Positions 53,439 to 63,262 of a stretch of DNA of 64,000 bases are shown here, one piece after another (position 1 is the stretch's first letter; the number at the start of each line of letters is the position of its first letter). The notes under the pieces were generated by a model, which worked only from the letters and a program-made list of their open reading frames with translations, made no database searches and had not been told where the DNA came from. Source of the stretch: Desulfuromonas acetexigens (GTDB lineage Bacteria; Desulfobacterota; Desulfuromonadia; Desulfuromonadales; Trichloromonadaceae); the NCBI RefSeq assembly GCF_900111775.1, contig NZ_FOJJ01000038.1:162047-226046 (forward strand). Reading direction: 5' to 3'. A program made the translations under genes and the position numbers.

Positions 53439-54478
53439 TCCGTCACGCCCTCTTCGCCCTGACCCTCCTGCTGATCGCCTTGCCGGCGGTCGCCTCCGCC
53501 GCCGTCGAGGGGCGGGTAGTGCTGGGGGACGAGTCGGTGCCCGGCATCCGCGTCGCCGCCTATGCCGGGGCCGACTTTTCCGGCGCGCCCCTGGCCCTTT
53601 CCGCGCCGAGCGACAGCGAAGGCAAGTACCGCCTCGATCTCCCCCCCGGGCTCTATTCCCTTTACGCCCGAGACGACGACCGCAAGCTCTTCGCCATCTG
53701 CGGTCGCAACCCGGTGGCGGTGGCCGGCGAAGCGGTCTGGGCCGGGCTCAGGGCGGTGACCGTCGATCCCGTCGTGATCCTGCCCTACGACGACGAATAC
53801 AGCGCCGCCATCGAGGGAACGGTGCTGCTCGACGGCAAGCCCCTGGCCGACGCCTACGTCTATCTCTATCTCGACGCGAGCGAGGATCTCAAAGGCAACG
53901 GCTACCGCATCAGCCCGCCCACCGACGCCGACGGCCGCTTTGCCTTCGATGGACTGCCCGAAAGCGGCTATTTCCTCGTCGCCCGCCAACGCCAAGGGGG
54001 GGGCAAGGTCGGGCCGGTGCGGGAAGGGGACGCTCTCGCCATCCATCCCGGCAACCCCCTCGCCGCCCGCGCCGGGCAGAGCCTGCGCGTCACCTTGCAC
54101 GCCGTGCGCAAGAACCAGGAGGCCACCGACAGCGAAACCTTTGTCCGCGCCTCGGGGATGGCCATTCGCGGCACCGTCGTCGATGGCGAAGGGCGCCCCG
54201 CCGCCGGGGTGCATGTTTTCGCCTACACCGACCGGGTCATCGGCCACCAGCGGCCGTCGGCCCTCTCCCCCCCCACCGGCGCCGACGGCCGCTTCACCGT
54301 CAACCTCAAAGAACCGGGGATCTACTACGTCGGCGCTCGGGAAGAATACGGCGACTCCCCCGCCCCCGGCGAACGCTTCGGCATGTACGAAGAGAGTGCC
54401 GATCATTCCCTCAAAATCGAAAAGGACAGCCTGATCGAGGATGTAGAGATCGTCGTTGAGCCGATTGAGCTGAACTAG
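53435..54478 (+). CDS. Three-repeat CpD exported protein (third copy)
   Basis: A 347-aa protein with a Sec signal peptide (ending ASA-AVEG) and three CpD repeats: about 22-90 (GKYRLDLPPGLYSLYARDD), 125-215 (GRFAFDGLPESGYFLVARQR, GDALAIHPGNPLA) and 240-330 (GRFTVNLKEPGIYYVGAR). Same domain order as the two upstream CpD proteins. It overlaps the beta-helix gene by four bases and is last of the operon, before a terminator. Confidence 0.88.
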   Translation: MIRHALFALTLLLIALPAVASAAVEGRVVLGDESVPGIRVAAYAGADFSGAPLALSAPSDSEGKYRLDLPPGLYSLYARDDDRKLFAICGRNPVAVAGEAVWAGLRAVTVDPVVILPYDDEYSAAIEGTVLLDGKPLADAYVYLYLDASEDLKGNGYRISPPTDADGRFAFDGLPESGYFLVARQRQGGGKVGPVREGDALAIHPGNPLAARAGQSLRVTLHAVRKNQEATDSETFVRASGMAIRGTVVDGEGRPAAGVHVFAYTDRVIGHQRPSALSPPTGADGRFTVNLKEPGIYYVGAREEYGDSPAPGERFGMYEESADHSLKIEKDSLIEDVEIVVEPIELN

Positions 54479-54500
54479 ACAAAACCAAGCCGGAGACAAA

Positions 54501-54537
54501 ACGGGGGCCCGCCAGTGAAGAGCGGACCCCCGTTTTT
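54501..54537 (+). terminator. Terminator of the plus-strand operon
   Basis: A 12-bp GC-rich stem with one mismatch (54501-54512 with 54522-54533), followed by a T run, lies 22 bases after the last gene of the CpD/beta-helix operon. Confidence 0.92.
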
Positions 54538-54574
54538 TGTATTGTGTTTCTGATTTCGCCGGTGTACGTGATTT

Positions 54575-54829
54575 TTAACGTTCAACGGATGGGAAAAGGT
54601 CCTCTGGCTCCAAAAGGAAACGCGCAAAAACCTCGGCCGCCGGTTTCGATTTGAGTTCGCCGGCCTCGAATGCGTCTATGCGGTCCTCGACCTCCGTCGC
54701 CCATAAAGCGTCGATAGTCTGCCGCTCGGGAAAAGAGAAACTCGCCAAAATTCTCTCGACCAATTCCGCGCGCTCCACCGGCGAAAGGTTCAAGGCATCG
54801 CGGAGAATTTTCTGGGCATCGGCTGGCAT
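54575..54829 (-). CDS. Addiction-module antitoxin-like protein (orphan)
   Basis: An 84-aa protein matching the addiction-module component family that accompanies RelE-type toxins (ALNLSPVERAELVERILASF, WATEVEDRIDAFEAGE). The start MPADAQKI at 54829 is preferred for homology; a start at 54874 would add 15 residues. No toxin gene follows: the space downstream on the minus strand is only a terminator. It is therefore an orphan or a remnant. Confidence 0.85.
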   Translation of the reverse strand: MPADAQKILRDALNLSPVERAELVERILASFSFPERQTIDALWATEVEDRIDAFEAGELKSKPAAEVFARFLLEPEDLFPSVER

Positions 54830-54933
54830 GGGTGACTCCTTTTGACCAGATGAGAATTGCCGGGGGATACACATAACCCAGTTACCGATAGTAAATCATC
54901 GCCCCATCAAATAAAAGAACACATTACCTTTTT

Positions 54934-57078
54934 CTACCCCTTCCGAATCCGCCAACAATTATGAATGCGTGGGTTGCGTTCGAAATCCTTGGGGATGGTT
55001 TTTCGGGTGATGTCTTCGATGAGCAGTTCCGGCAGGGCCTCGGCGTCCATCTTGAACTTGCGGTTGTTGTTGGAGAAGATCAGCGTTCCGTCCTGGGCCA
55101 AGAGCGCCGCCGTTTTACGTAGCAGTTCGACGTGGTCGCGCTGCACATCGAAGGTGCCCTCCATGCGTTTGGAGTTGGAGAAGGTCGGCGGGTCGAGAAA
55201 GATCAGGTCGAATTCCCCTTTGGCGCGTCCGAGCCATTCGAGGCAGTCGGCCCGCTCCAGGCGGTGGTTGCCGCCGGAGAAGCCATTCAGGGCGAGATTC
55301 TTTTTCGCCCAGTCGAGGTAGGTCTGGCTCATGTCGACGGTCAGGGTCGACGCCGCGCCGCCGAGGGCGGCTTGGACGCTGGCCGCGCCGCTGTAGGCGA
55401 AAAGGTTGAGAAAACGTTTGCCCGCAGCCAGTTCGCCGAGCAGCAGCCGGGTCGGCCGGTGGTCGAGAAAGAGGCCGGTGTCGAGGTAGTCGGAAAGATT
55501 GACCAAGAGCCGCGCCGCCCCTTCGCGCACCTCGATGAATTGCCCCCGTTCGCCGAACTTGCCGTACTGCTCGGTCCCCTTCTGCTGCTTGCGCACTTTC
55601 AGGAAAATCCGTTCGCCCGGCACCTCCAGCACATCGGGCAGCACCGCCATCACTTCACGCAGTCGTTGCGCAGCCTTGCGCTCGTCAATCTCCTTCGGCG
55701 CCTGATACTCCTGCACATGCACCCAGCCGTCGTAAAGATCGACCGCCACCGCGTACTCGGGGATATCGCCGTCGTACAGCCGGTAACAGGAGATCCCCTC
55801 CTGTTTTGCCCACTTGCCGAGGGTTTTCAGGTTTTTGCGCAGCCGGTTGGCAAAACTGGTCGCCCCTTCACTGAGTCGCACAGGTGACGGACCGCGATGG
55901 CGATCGACGAAGTTTTCGGGCTGCACCTCGATGTGCAGCAGCTTGCATTCGAGGGCGCCGTTGTAGAGGGTGTGCATCTTTTTCGCCCGCAGGCCGAGCT
56001 TCTTGCCGAGTTCGACGTTGCCGGTGAAGATCGCCGCCTTCCAGCCGACGAACTGTTCTTTCAGCCGGTCGCCGAGGGTGCCGTAAACCTCTTTGAGCGC
56101 CTCGACCTCGCCGAGCCGTTCCCCGTAGGGGGGATTGACCACCAGCAGCCCGTTGGCGAATTCTCCAGATGGCACGACCAAGGCCGCCACTTCGCGCCGT
56201 TCGACATGGATATGCTCGCGCAGCCCGGCCTGGTCGATATTGGCCCAGGCGGCGCGGATCGCCTTGTGGTCGGCGTCATAGCCGACGATGGTCGGAATCC
56301 GTGCTAGACCGTCGGCGCGACGACCTTGCGCCTCTTCCATCAATTGCTGCCAAAGCGCGGCATCGTGCCCACGCCAGCGCAGGAAACCGTAATGGGGACG
56401 GAGCAACCCGGGGGCGATATCCCCGGCCATGTACGCCCCTTCCAGCAGCAGCGTCCCCGAGCCGCACATGGGATCGACCAGTGCCCCGCCCCGTGCGGCG
56501 ATTTCCGGCCAGCCGGCGCGAATCAGGATCGCCGCCGCCAGATTCTCCTTGAGCGGCGCCAGCACCCCTTCGTCGCGATAACCGCGCCGGTGCAGGCTGT
56601 CGCCGGAAAGATCGAGGCTCAAGGTGGCGGTATCGCGCAGCAGATAGAGATTGATCCGCACATCGGGCCGTTCGGCATCGACCGAGGGGCGGTCGCCGGT
56701 GCGGTCACGGAACTGGTCGACGACGGCGTCCTTGATCTTGAGAGCGGCGTAGTGGGAATGGGTGATTTTCGAACCGGAAACGCTGGCATCAACCGCCAGG
56801 GTACTCTCAGTGGAAAGGTGCTCGCTCCAGTCGATGGCACGCACCCCGGCGTAGAGTTCCTCCGGCGAAGTCGCCGGAAAGGTCGCCAGCGGCAGCAGCA
56901 CCCGGCTCGCCAGGCGCGACCAGAGACAGGCGCGGTAGGCGATCGCCAACGGGCCGGAAAAAGCGACGCCGGAACGCCCTTCGGCGACTTCGAAAGCGCC
57001 GAGGGCGCGCAGTTCGTCGGCGAGCAGCGGCTCGATCCCCTTGGGCGCGGTGGCGAAAAAATGGCGGTGGCTGGTCAT
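54934..57078 (-). CDS. rlmKL: Bifunctional 23S rRNA methyltransferase RlmKL
   Basis: Methylates 23S rRNA G2445 (RlmL part, N2) and G2069 (RlmK part, N7). The 714-aa protein has a THUMP domain (about 55-160), an RlmL domain with DPMCGSGTLLLEGA and NPPYGERLG, and an RlmK domain with FLNLFAYSGAASV and DPPTFSNSKRM. Fusion and length are as in E. coli. It appears to be a single-gene unit. Confidence 0.96.
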   Translation of the reverse strand: MTSHRHFFATAPKGIEPLLADELRALGAFEVAEGRSGVAFSGPLAIAYRACLWSRLASRVLLPLATFPATSPEELYAGVRAIDWSEHLSTESTLAVDASVSGSKITHSHYAALKIKDAVVDQFRDRTGDRPSVDAERPDVRINLYLLRDTATLSLDLSGDSLHRRGYRDEGVLAPLKENLAAAILIRAGWPEIAARGGALVDPMCGSGTLLLEGAYMAGDIAPGLLRPHYGFLRWRGHDAALWQQLMEEAQGRRADGLARIPTIVGYDADHKAIRAAWANIDQAGLREHIHVERREVAALVVPSGEFANGLLVVNPPYGERLGEVEALKEVYGTLGDRLKEQFVGWKAAIFTGNVELGKKLGLRAKKMHTLYNGALECKLLHIEVQPENFVDRHRGPSPVRLSEGATSFANRLRKNLKTLGKWAKQEGISCYRLYDGDIPEYAVAVDLYDGWVHVQEYQAPKEIDERKAAQRLREVMAVLPDVLEVPGERIFLKVRKQQKGTEQYGKFGERGQFIEVREGAARLLVNLSDYLDTGLFLDHRPTRLLLGELAAGKRFLNLFAYSGAASVQAALGGAASTLTVDMSQTYLDWAKKNLALNGFSGGNHRLERADCLEWLGRAKGEFDLIFLDPPTFSNSKRMEGTFDVQRDHVELLRKTAALLAQDGTLIFSNNNRKFKMDAEALPELLIEDITRKTIPKDFERNPRIHNCWRIRKG

Positions 57079-57200
57079 GGCGTTCCGTTCAAAATGGCGA
57101 GGGCGACCAATCCGGCCGCCCTTTTATCATCGATTTACTGAGCAGGAAGACGGCGGCCCAAGGTTTCTTCCTCACGCCTCCCCCCTCCCCCCTCACGGAT

Positions 57201-57620
57201 TTACTGCAACTGAATATTAAACGTCAGATCCTTCCCGGCCAGGGGATGGTTGGCGTCGAGGGTGATGTTAGTGTCAGTGACCTGGGTGATCTGCACCAGC
57301 ATCCCCTCCCCCTGCTCCTCGCCGACCTGCAACTGCATCCCCACTTGCGGCTGCATGTCTGGCGGCAGCTGGGTGCGGGGAACTTCCAGTACCATCTCCT
57401 CGCGATAAGGACCGTAGGCCTCCTCGGCGGGAATGATCACGGTCCGCGACTCGCCGGCGCTCATGCCGAGCACGGTCTTCTCGAAACCGGGAATGAGTTG
57501 GCCTTCGCCGAGGGTGAATTCCAACGGCTCGCGCTCAAGGGAAGAATCAAAGACGGTGCCGTCCGCAAGGGTTCCGGTGTAATGAACTTTGACGGTATCG
57601 CCGTTTTTTACCTGGGACAT
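57201..57620 (-). CDS. FKBP-type peptidyl-prolyl isomerase, SlyD-like
   Basis: A 139-aa cis-trans proline isomerase. The start MSQVKNGDTVKVHYTG at 57620 is preferred; the upstream ORF runs through short repeats. The FKBP part contains GTVFDSS, GQLIPGFEKTVLGM and AYGPY, with an IF-type chaperone insert (about 65-125, PRTQLPPDMQPQVGM). The His-rich tail of SlyD is absent, so nickel delivery is unlikely. It is cytoplasmic. Confidence 0.93.
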   Translation of the reverse strand: MSQVKNGDTVKVHYTGTLADGTVFDSSLEREPLEFTLGEGQLIPGFEKTVLGMSAGESRTVIIPAEEAYGPYREEMVLEVPRTQLPPDMQPQVGMQLQVGEEQGEGMLVQITQVTDTNITLDANHPLAGKDLTFNIQLQ

Positions 57621-57638
57621 GAAAGCTCCTAAAAGTTT

Positions 57639-57670
57639 GAAGACTGAAGACTGAAGACTGAAGACTGAAG
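57639..57670. repeat. 7-bp tandem repeat (GAAGACT)
   Basis: Four full copies of GAAGACT and a partial fifth, directly head to tail, start 18 bases upstream of the FKBP gene start. The repeat number is a likely site of slippage and could alter the distance to the promoter. Confidence 0.9.
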
Positions 57671-57718
57671 GAAGCATAAGCGGCGCTACCATAACACAGA
57701 GGGGCGGATTGGGGCAAA

Positions 57719-58594
57719 TCAGCCCTGGGCCGTGCGGCGTTTTTCTATGACGGCGCGGATTTCTTCGACGCAGGCGTAGGGGATTTTCAGATTGCCCCGG
57801 CCGCCGCCGATGACGATTTCGCCGCCTTCGATGCCGTGAAAATCGCTGCCGCCGGTGACGATCATCCCCCGCCGCCGGGTCTGGGTGATCATCCAGTCGA
57901 TGTCGTCGTTGCTCGCGCCGGTGTTGTAAGCCTCGACGCCGTCCAGGCCGAGGGCGGCGAAGGTGTCGAGCAACGCCAGCAATCCCTTGCGGTCGACCGG
58001 AATGAAGGGCGGATGGGCGAGTACCGTCACGCCGCCGGCGCGATGGATGAGGTCGATGGCCTCGGCGATGGGAAAGTAACGTTTTTCCACGTTGCAGGGG
58101 ACGAGATAACGGACGAAGGCCTCATCCTTGGTCGCCACATGGCCGTCGTCAAGCAAAGCCATGGCGATATGCGGTCGACCGAGAGTCCCCCCGGCCTTGG
58201 CCTTCACCGCCGCAATATCGATCGGTGCGCGCCCCTCGGACAGAAGCTTCTCGTTAACCCGCTCAACGATCCGCTCGTTGCGACTTTCGCGGAACTCGCG
58301 GAAGGATTGAAGTGCCGCGCGCAAGTCGGCATCCCGATGGTCGAAACCGTAGCCGAGCAGATGGATGTCCTGGATCGCCTCCCAGACCACCGACAACTCG
58401 ACCCCGCTGATGACTTCAACGTCTACCTCGGCCCCGGCCACCAGCGCCGCGTCGATGCCGTCGATGTTGTCGTGATCGGCCAGCGCCACCGCCGCCAGTC
58501 CCGCCCGCGCCGCCATGCTCACCACCTCGTCCGGCGGAAAAACCCCGTCGGAGCACGTTGAATGGAGGTGTAAATCCACCAGTTTCCGGGTCAT
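57719..58594 (-). CDS. PHP-domain phosphoesterase (TrpH/YciV-like)
   Basis: A 291-aa metal-dependent phosphoesterase starting MTRKLVDLHLHSTCSDG at 58594, behind AAAGGA. Metal ligands appear in DLHLHSTCSDG, ADHDNIDG, GVELSV, VLAHP and GGSDFHG. E. coli relatives act as 5'-3' exonucleases or 3',5'-bisphosphate nucleotidases; the substrate here is inferred only. Neighbouring genes give no clue. Confidence 0.93.
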   Translation of the reverse strand: MTRKLVDLHLHSTCSDGVFPPDEVVSMAARAGLAAVALADHDNIDGIDAALVAGAEVDVEVISGVELSVVWEAIQDIHLLGYGFDHRDADLRAALQSFREFRESRNERIVERVNEKLLSEGRAPIDIAAVKAKAGGTLGRPHIAMALLDDGHVATKDEAFVRYLVPCNVEKRYFPIAEAIDLIHRAGGVTVLAHPPFIPVDRKGLLALLDTFAALGLDGVEAYNTGASNDDIDWMITQTRRRGMIVTGGSDFHGIEGGEIVIGGGRGNLKIPYACVEEIRAVIEKRRTAQG

Positions 58595-58645
58595 GAAAAA
58601 TCCTTTCAAAATCGCCCTCTCGCCCGCTCCTTGCCGCTAAATCGC

Positions 58646-58716
58646 GTAGGATGCGGTGAATGCAATGAACCGCATCACTTCGTCCGATGCGGTTCGCCAC
58701 GCTCACCGCATCCTAC
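58646..58716. repeat. REP-like palindromic element, copy A
   Basis: A 71-bp imperfect palindrome with perfect 14-bp arms (GTAGGATGCGGTGA and its inverse TCACCGCATCCTAC) and an inner pair AACCGCATC / GATGCGGTT. It lies 14 bases from the tex stop. Copy B at 61072-61142 differs at 5 positions. Confidence 0.9.
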
Positions 58717-58730
58717 AAAATATCCCCAAA

Positions 58731-61004
<2,274 letters not shown>

Positions 61005-61039
61005 GGGTGGTTCCTTTTTGTGGAGATGAGATAAAAACC

Positions 61040-61196
61040 GGCCTCGCGCCCGCTCCTTGCAGTCGGATCGCGTAGGATGCGGTGAATGCAATGAACCGCA
61101 TCATTTCATCCGACGCGGTTCGCTGCGCTCACCGCATCCTACAAGACTCCGTGTACTCTGCGAGCTCAAGAGAGCGAAGCGAACGGGCGCGAGGCC
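61040..61196. repeat. Intergenic inverted-repeat element, unit 2
   Basis: 16-bp ends GGCCTCGCGCCCGCTC (61040-61055) and GAACGGGCGCGAGGCC (61181-61196) are inverse copies with one mismatch. Its core is REP-like copy B. The same termini recur at 48642-48758 and 62963-63040, and the left end alone near 58614. Confidence 0.75.
61072..61142. repeat. REP-like palindromic element, copy B
   Basis: A 71-bp imperfect palindrome with 14-bp perfect arms, 93 percent identical by eye to 58646-58716. The two copies bracket tex on both sides in the same orientation. Confidence 0.9.
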
Positions 61197-61272
61197 GACT
61201 CTGATTTTCAAAGGGGCGGGATTGTAGCATGGGGGCAAGAGGAAGAGAAGCCCGTTCGCCGGGCGGCGGTTT
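61185..61272. repeat. 88-bp direct repeat flanking abiE, left copy
   Basis: Matches 63029-63116 at 85 of 88 positions by eye; similarity resumes at GCGCTAGATT near 61296 with a 2-base offset. The offset between copies is 1844 bases, with abiEi-abiEii between them. Confidence 0.9.
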
Positions 61273-61384
61273 CTGTGGGACGGAGCAGACCGACCGCGCT
61301 AGATTTATTCTTGGCATAGGTGCAACGAAGGAGGTGTTTGCGAACCTTTCCGCATGAATGTTGCCTGTTTTAAATATTGCTGGA

Positions 61385-61413
61385 TTGTTACAAATACAAG
61401 GTATATATATTTT
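61385..61413 (+). promoter_or_regulatory. Candidate abiE promoter/operator
   Basis: TTGTTA (61385-61390), a 17-base spacer and TATTTT (61408-61413) lie in an AT-rich stretch 32 bases before abiEi. TTTAAATAT and ATATTTTAAA nearby are near-inverse and could be an AbiEi operator, since such antitoxins autoregulate. Confidence 0.4.
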
Positions 61414-61445
61414 AAACACGATAATTTGGAACAAGAGGCGGCATT

Positions 61446-62048
61446 ATGAATCTCACGGCGGAACAGAGAATCCTTGATCTTTTCGGCAAACAAAGCGTGG
61501 TTCGCTCCCGCGACCTGGAACAGTACGAGATTTCTCGCATGGAGATCAGTCGGCTTTGTAAGCGGGGAGTGGTCCAGCGAGTCGGGCGTGGTCTCTATCG
61601 GCTAACAACCGCAGGGATCACGGAACATCAGACTCTGGCCGAAGTTGGCAAAGCAATACCTCACGGCGTCGTCTGCCTCCTTTCCGCACTACGCTTTCAT
61701 GATCTGACAACCCAAGCGCCATTCGAGGTCTGGATGGCAATTGACGTCAAAGCTCATCTTCCAAAAACCAGTCTGCCGATAAAGTTTGTCCGATTTTCCG
61801 GCCCCTCGCTCAGGGAAGGGCTGGAAGTACACCAGGTGGAAGGGGTGGAGATAAAGGTTTACTGCCTGGCCAAGACTGTTGCCGATTGTTTCAAGTACCG
61901 CCACAAGATCGGGCTTGATGTCGCGCTTGAGGCACTGCGTGAAAGCTGCAAAAGTGGTCGTTGTACAATAGATGATCTCTGGCGTTATGCGAAGGTCTGT
62001 CGGGTAAGCAACGTCATGAGGCCGTATCTGGAGGCACTGTCCCTATGA
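61446..62048 (+). CDS. abiEi: AbiEi-type antitoxin
   Basis: A 200-aa antitoxin of a type IV toxin-antitoxin / abortive-infection system. It has an N-terminal winged helix (RSRDLEQYEISRMEISRLCK, then GVVQRVGRGLYRL) for autoregulation, and a C-terminal domain (EVWMAIDVKAHLP, VEIKVYCLAKTVADCFKYR, VALEALRE) typical of AbiEi. Its stop overlaps the toxin start by four bases. The pair lies between direct repeats, which suggests horizontal acquisition. Confidence 0.93.
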   Translation: MNLTAEQRILDLFGKQSVVRSRDLEQYEISRMEISRLCKRGVVQRVGRGLYRLTTAGITEHQTLAEVGKAIPHGVVCLLSALRFHDLTTQAPFEVWMAIDVKAHLPKTSLPIKFVRFSGPSLREGLEVHQVEGVEIKVYCLAKTVADCFKYRHKIGLDVALEALRESCKSGRCTIDDLWRYAKVCRVSNVMRPYLEALSL

Positions 62049-62995
62049 CTCGGCAACATAGGCCCAATATCGCGGCATCGGTTCGCCAGCGTCTGCTTGA
62101 CCAAGCCAGATCGAAACGGATCGATTTCAACCTCCTTCTTACCCGGTACGGCCTGGAAAGATTTCTGTACCGGCTGGGGTGCTCCGAATACCGGGAACGC
62201 TTCATCCTCAAGGGAGCAATGCTCTTCCCTCTATGGGGTGTTGTCAGTTACCGTTCGACACGGGATGTCGATTTGCTTGGTTACGGAGAAAGCGAGCTGG
62301 CCGCGCTGGTTGAAGTGTTTCGCAGGATTAGCCGGACAGAAGTGGCGGATGACGGCGTGATCTTTGACCCGGCAAGTGTCCAGGCGGAAGACATCAGGGA
62401 TCAAATGGAGTATGCCGGCACAAGAATCAAGCTCAACGCGGACCTTGCCGGTGCTCGAATTCATCTGCAGGTTGATATCGGTTTCGGCGATGTGGTCACA
62501 CCGGCCGCGGCTACTGCCGATTATCCCACCGTGCTCGATCAGCCGGCTCCACATATACGTGTGTATCCACGCGAAACGGTCGTTGCAGAAAAATTCCAGG
62601 CGATGGTTCACTTGGGCATTGCCAACAGCCGCATGAAAGACTTCCATGATCTGTGGGTTCTCGGAAGCCAGTTCGATTTCGACGGAGCAACACTGACAGC
62701 CGCGCTTGTCCGAACCTTTGAGCGAAGAAACACGCCCTTGCCGAACACGGTCCCATTGGCTCTGACCCCTGAATTCTTCCTTGACGACCGAAAGATCAGG
62801 CAGTGGAAAGCATTTCTCAATCGGGCGGGGTTGGAGATAAAGCCTGAGTTGTCTGAGGTTGCGGCATTTATTGCCGGGTTTGTCATGCCCTTGATAGATA
62901 GCGGTTCTCATCGGGGAGCACCCGATGGGGCATGGTGGCAAGCAGGTGGCCCATGGCAGGCGGGCCTCGCGCCCACTCGCCATGCGCTCATTTGA
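62045..62995 (+). CDS. abiEii: AbiEii-type nucleotidyltransferase toxin
   Basis: A 316-aa nucleotidyltransferase-fold toxin that acts as the abortive-infection effector. The NTase motif is FILKGAMLF, then RSTRDVDLLGYG with the DxD-like acidic pair. RVYPRETVVAEKFQAMVHLG and NSRMKDFHDLWVL are conserved in the DUF1814/AbiEii family. The last 12 or so residues are encoded by the left end of repeat unit 3 (from 62963), so the native C-terminus has probably been altered by the repeat. Confidence 0.93.
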   Translation: MTRQHRPNIAASVRQRLLDQARSKRIDFNLLLTRYGLERFLYRLGCSEYRERFILKGAMLFPLWGVVSYRSTRDVDLLGYGESELAALVEVFRRISRTEVADDGVIFDPASVQAEDIRDQMEYAGTRIKLNADLAGARIHLQVDIGFGDVVTPAAATADYPTVLDQPAPHIRVYPRETVVAEKFQAMVHLGIANSRMKDFHDLWVLGSQFDFDGATLTAALVRTFERRNTPLPNTVPLALTPEFFLDDRKIRQWKAFLNRAGLEIKPELSEVAAFIAGFVMPLIDSGSHRGAPDGAWWQAGGPWQAGLAPTRHALI

Positions 62996-63040
62996 GCATG
63001 AAGGGAATACAGAAAAGCTGGTGAGGGCGGGCGCGAGGCC
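62963..63040. repeat. Intergenic inverted-repeat element, unit 3
   Basis: Ends GGCCTCGCGCCCACTC (62963-62978) and GGGCGGGCGCGAGGCC (63025-63040) are inverse with two mismatches. The core is short. The left end overlaps the abiEii 3' end. Confidence 0.7.
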
Positions 63041-63116
63041 GACTCTGATTTTCAAAGGGGCGGGATTGTAGCATGGGGGCAAGAGGAAGAGAAGCCCGTT
63101 CGCCGAAAGGCGGTTT
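63029..63116. repeat. 88-bp direct repeat flanking abiE, right copy
   Basis: Second copy of the repeat at 61185-61272, starting within the right arm of unit 3. The mismatches are confined to the three bases after TTCGCCG. Confidence 0.9.
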
Positions 63117-63262
63117 ATACGGTTGACGATCCGAAACGCCTGCGCTAGATTGGCGAAGTTTCATTTGCGCCCACTTGCCGGAGAGTATCAGACAAGAAAA
63201 ACAGTTGAACACCTGAAACCCTATTTCGAGGGTGTTCTGCAGCTACCAAAAGGAATATTAAA

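Larger units (their letters stand above)
61005..61445. other. Repeat-rich gap between tex and abiEi
   Basis: A 441-base non-coding region made up of inverted-repeat unit 2 (61040-61196) containing REP-like copy B, the first copy of an 88-bp direct repeat (61185-61272), and an AT-rich promoter region for abiEi. No gene is seen. Confidence 0.75.

Noticed and set aside
57631..57680. CRISPR array at the short repeats
   Set aside because: The 7-bp units are contiguous, with no spacers and no cas genes in the window.
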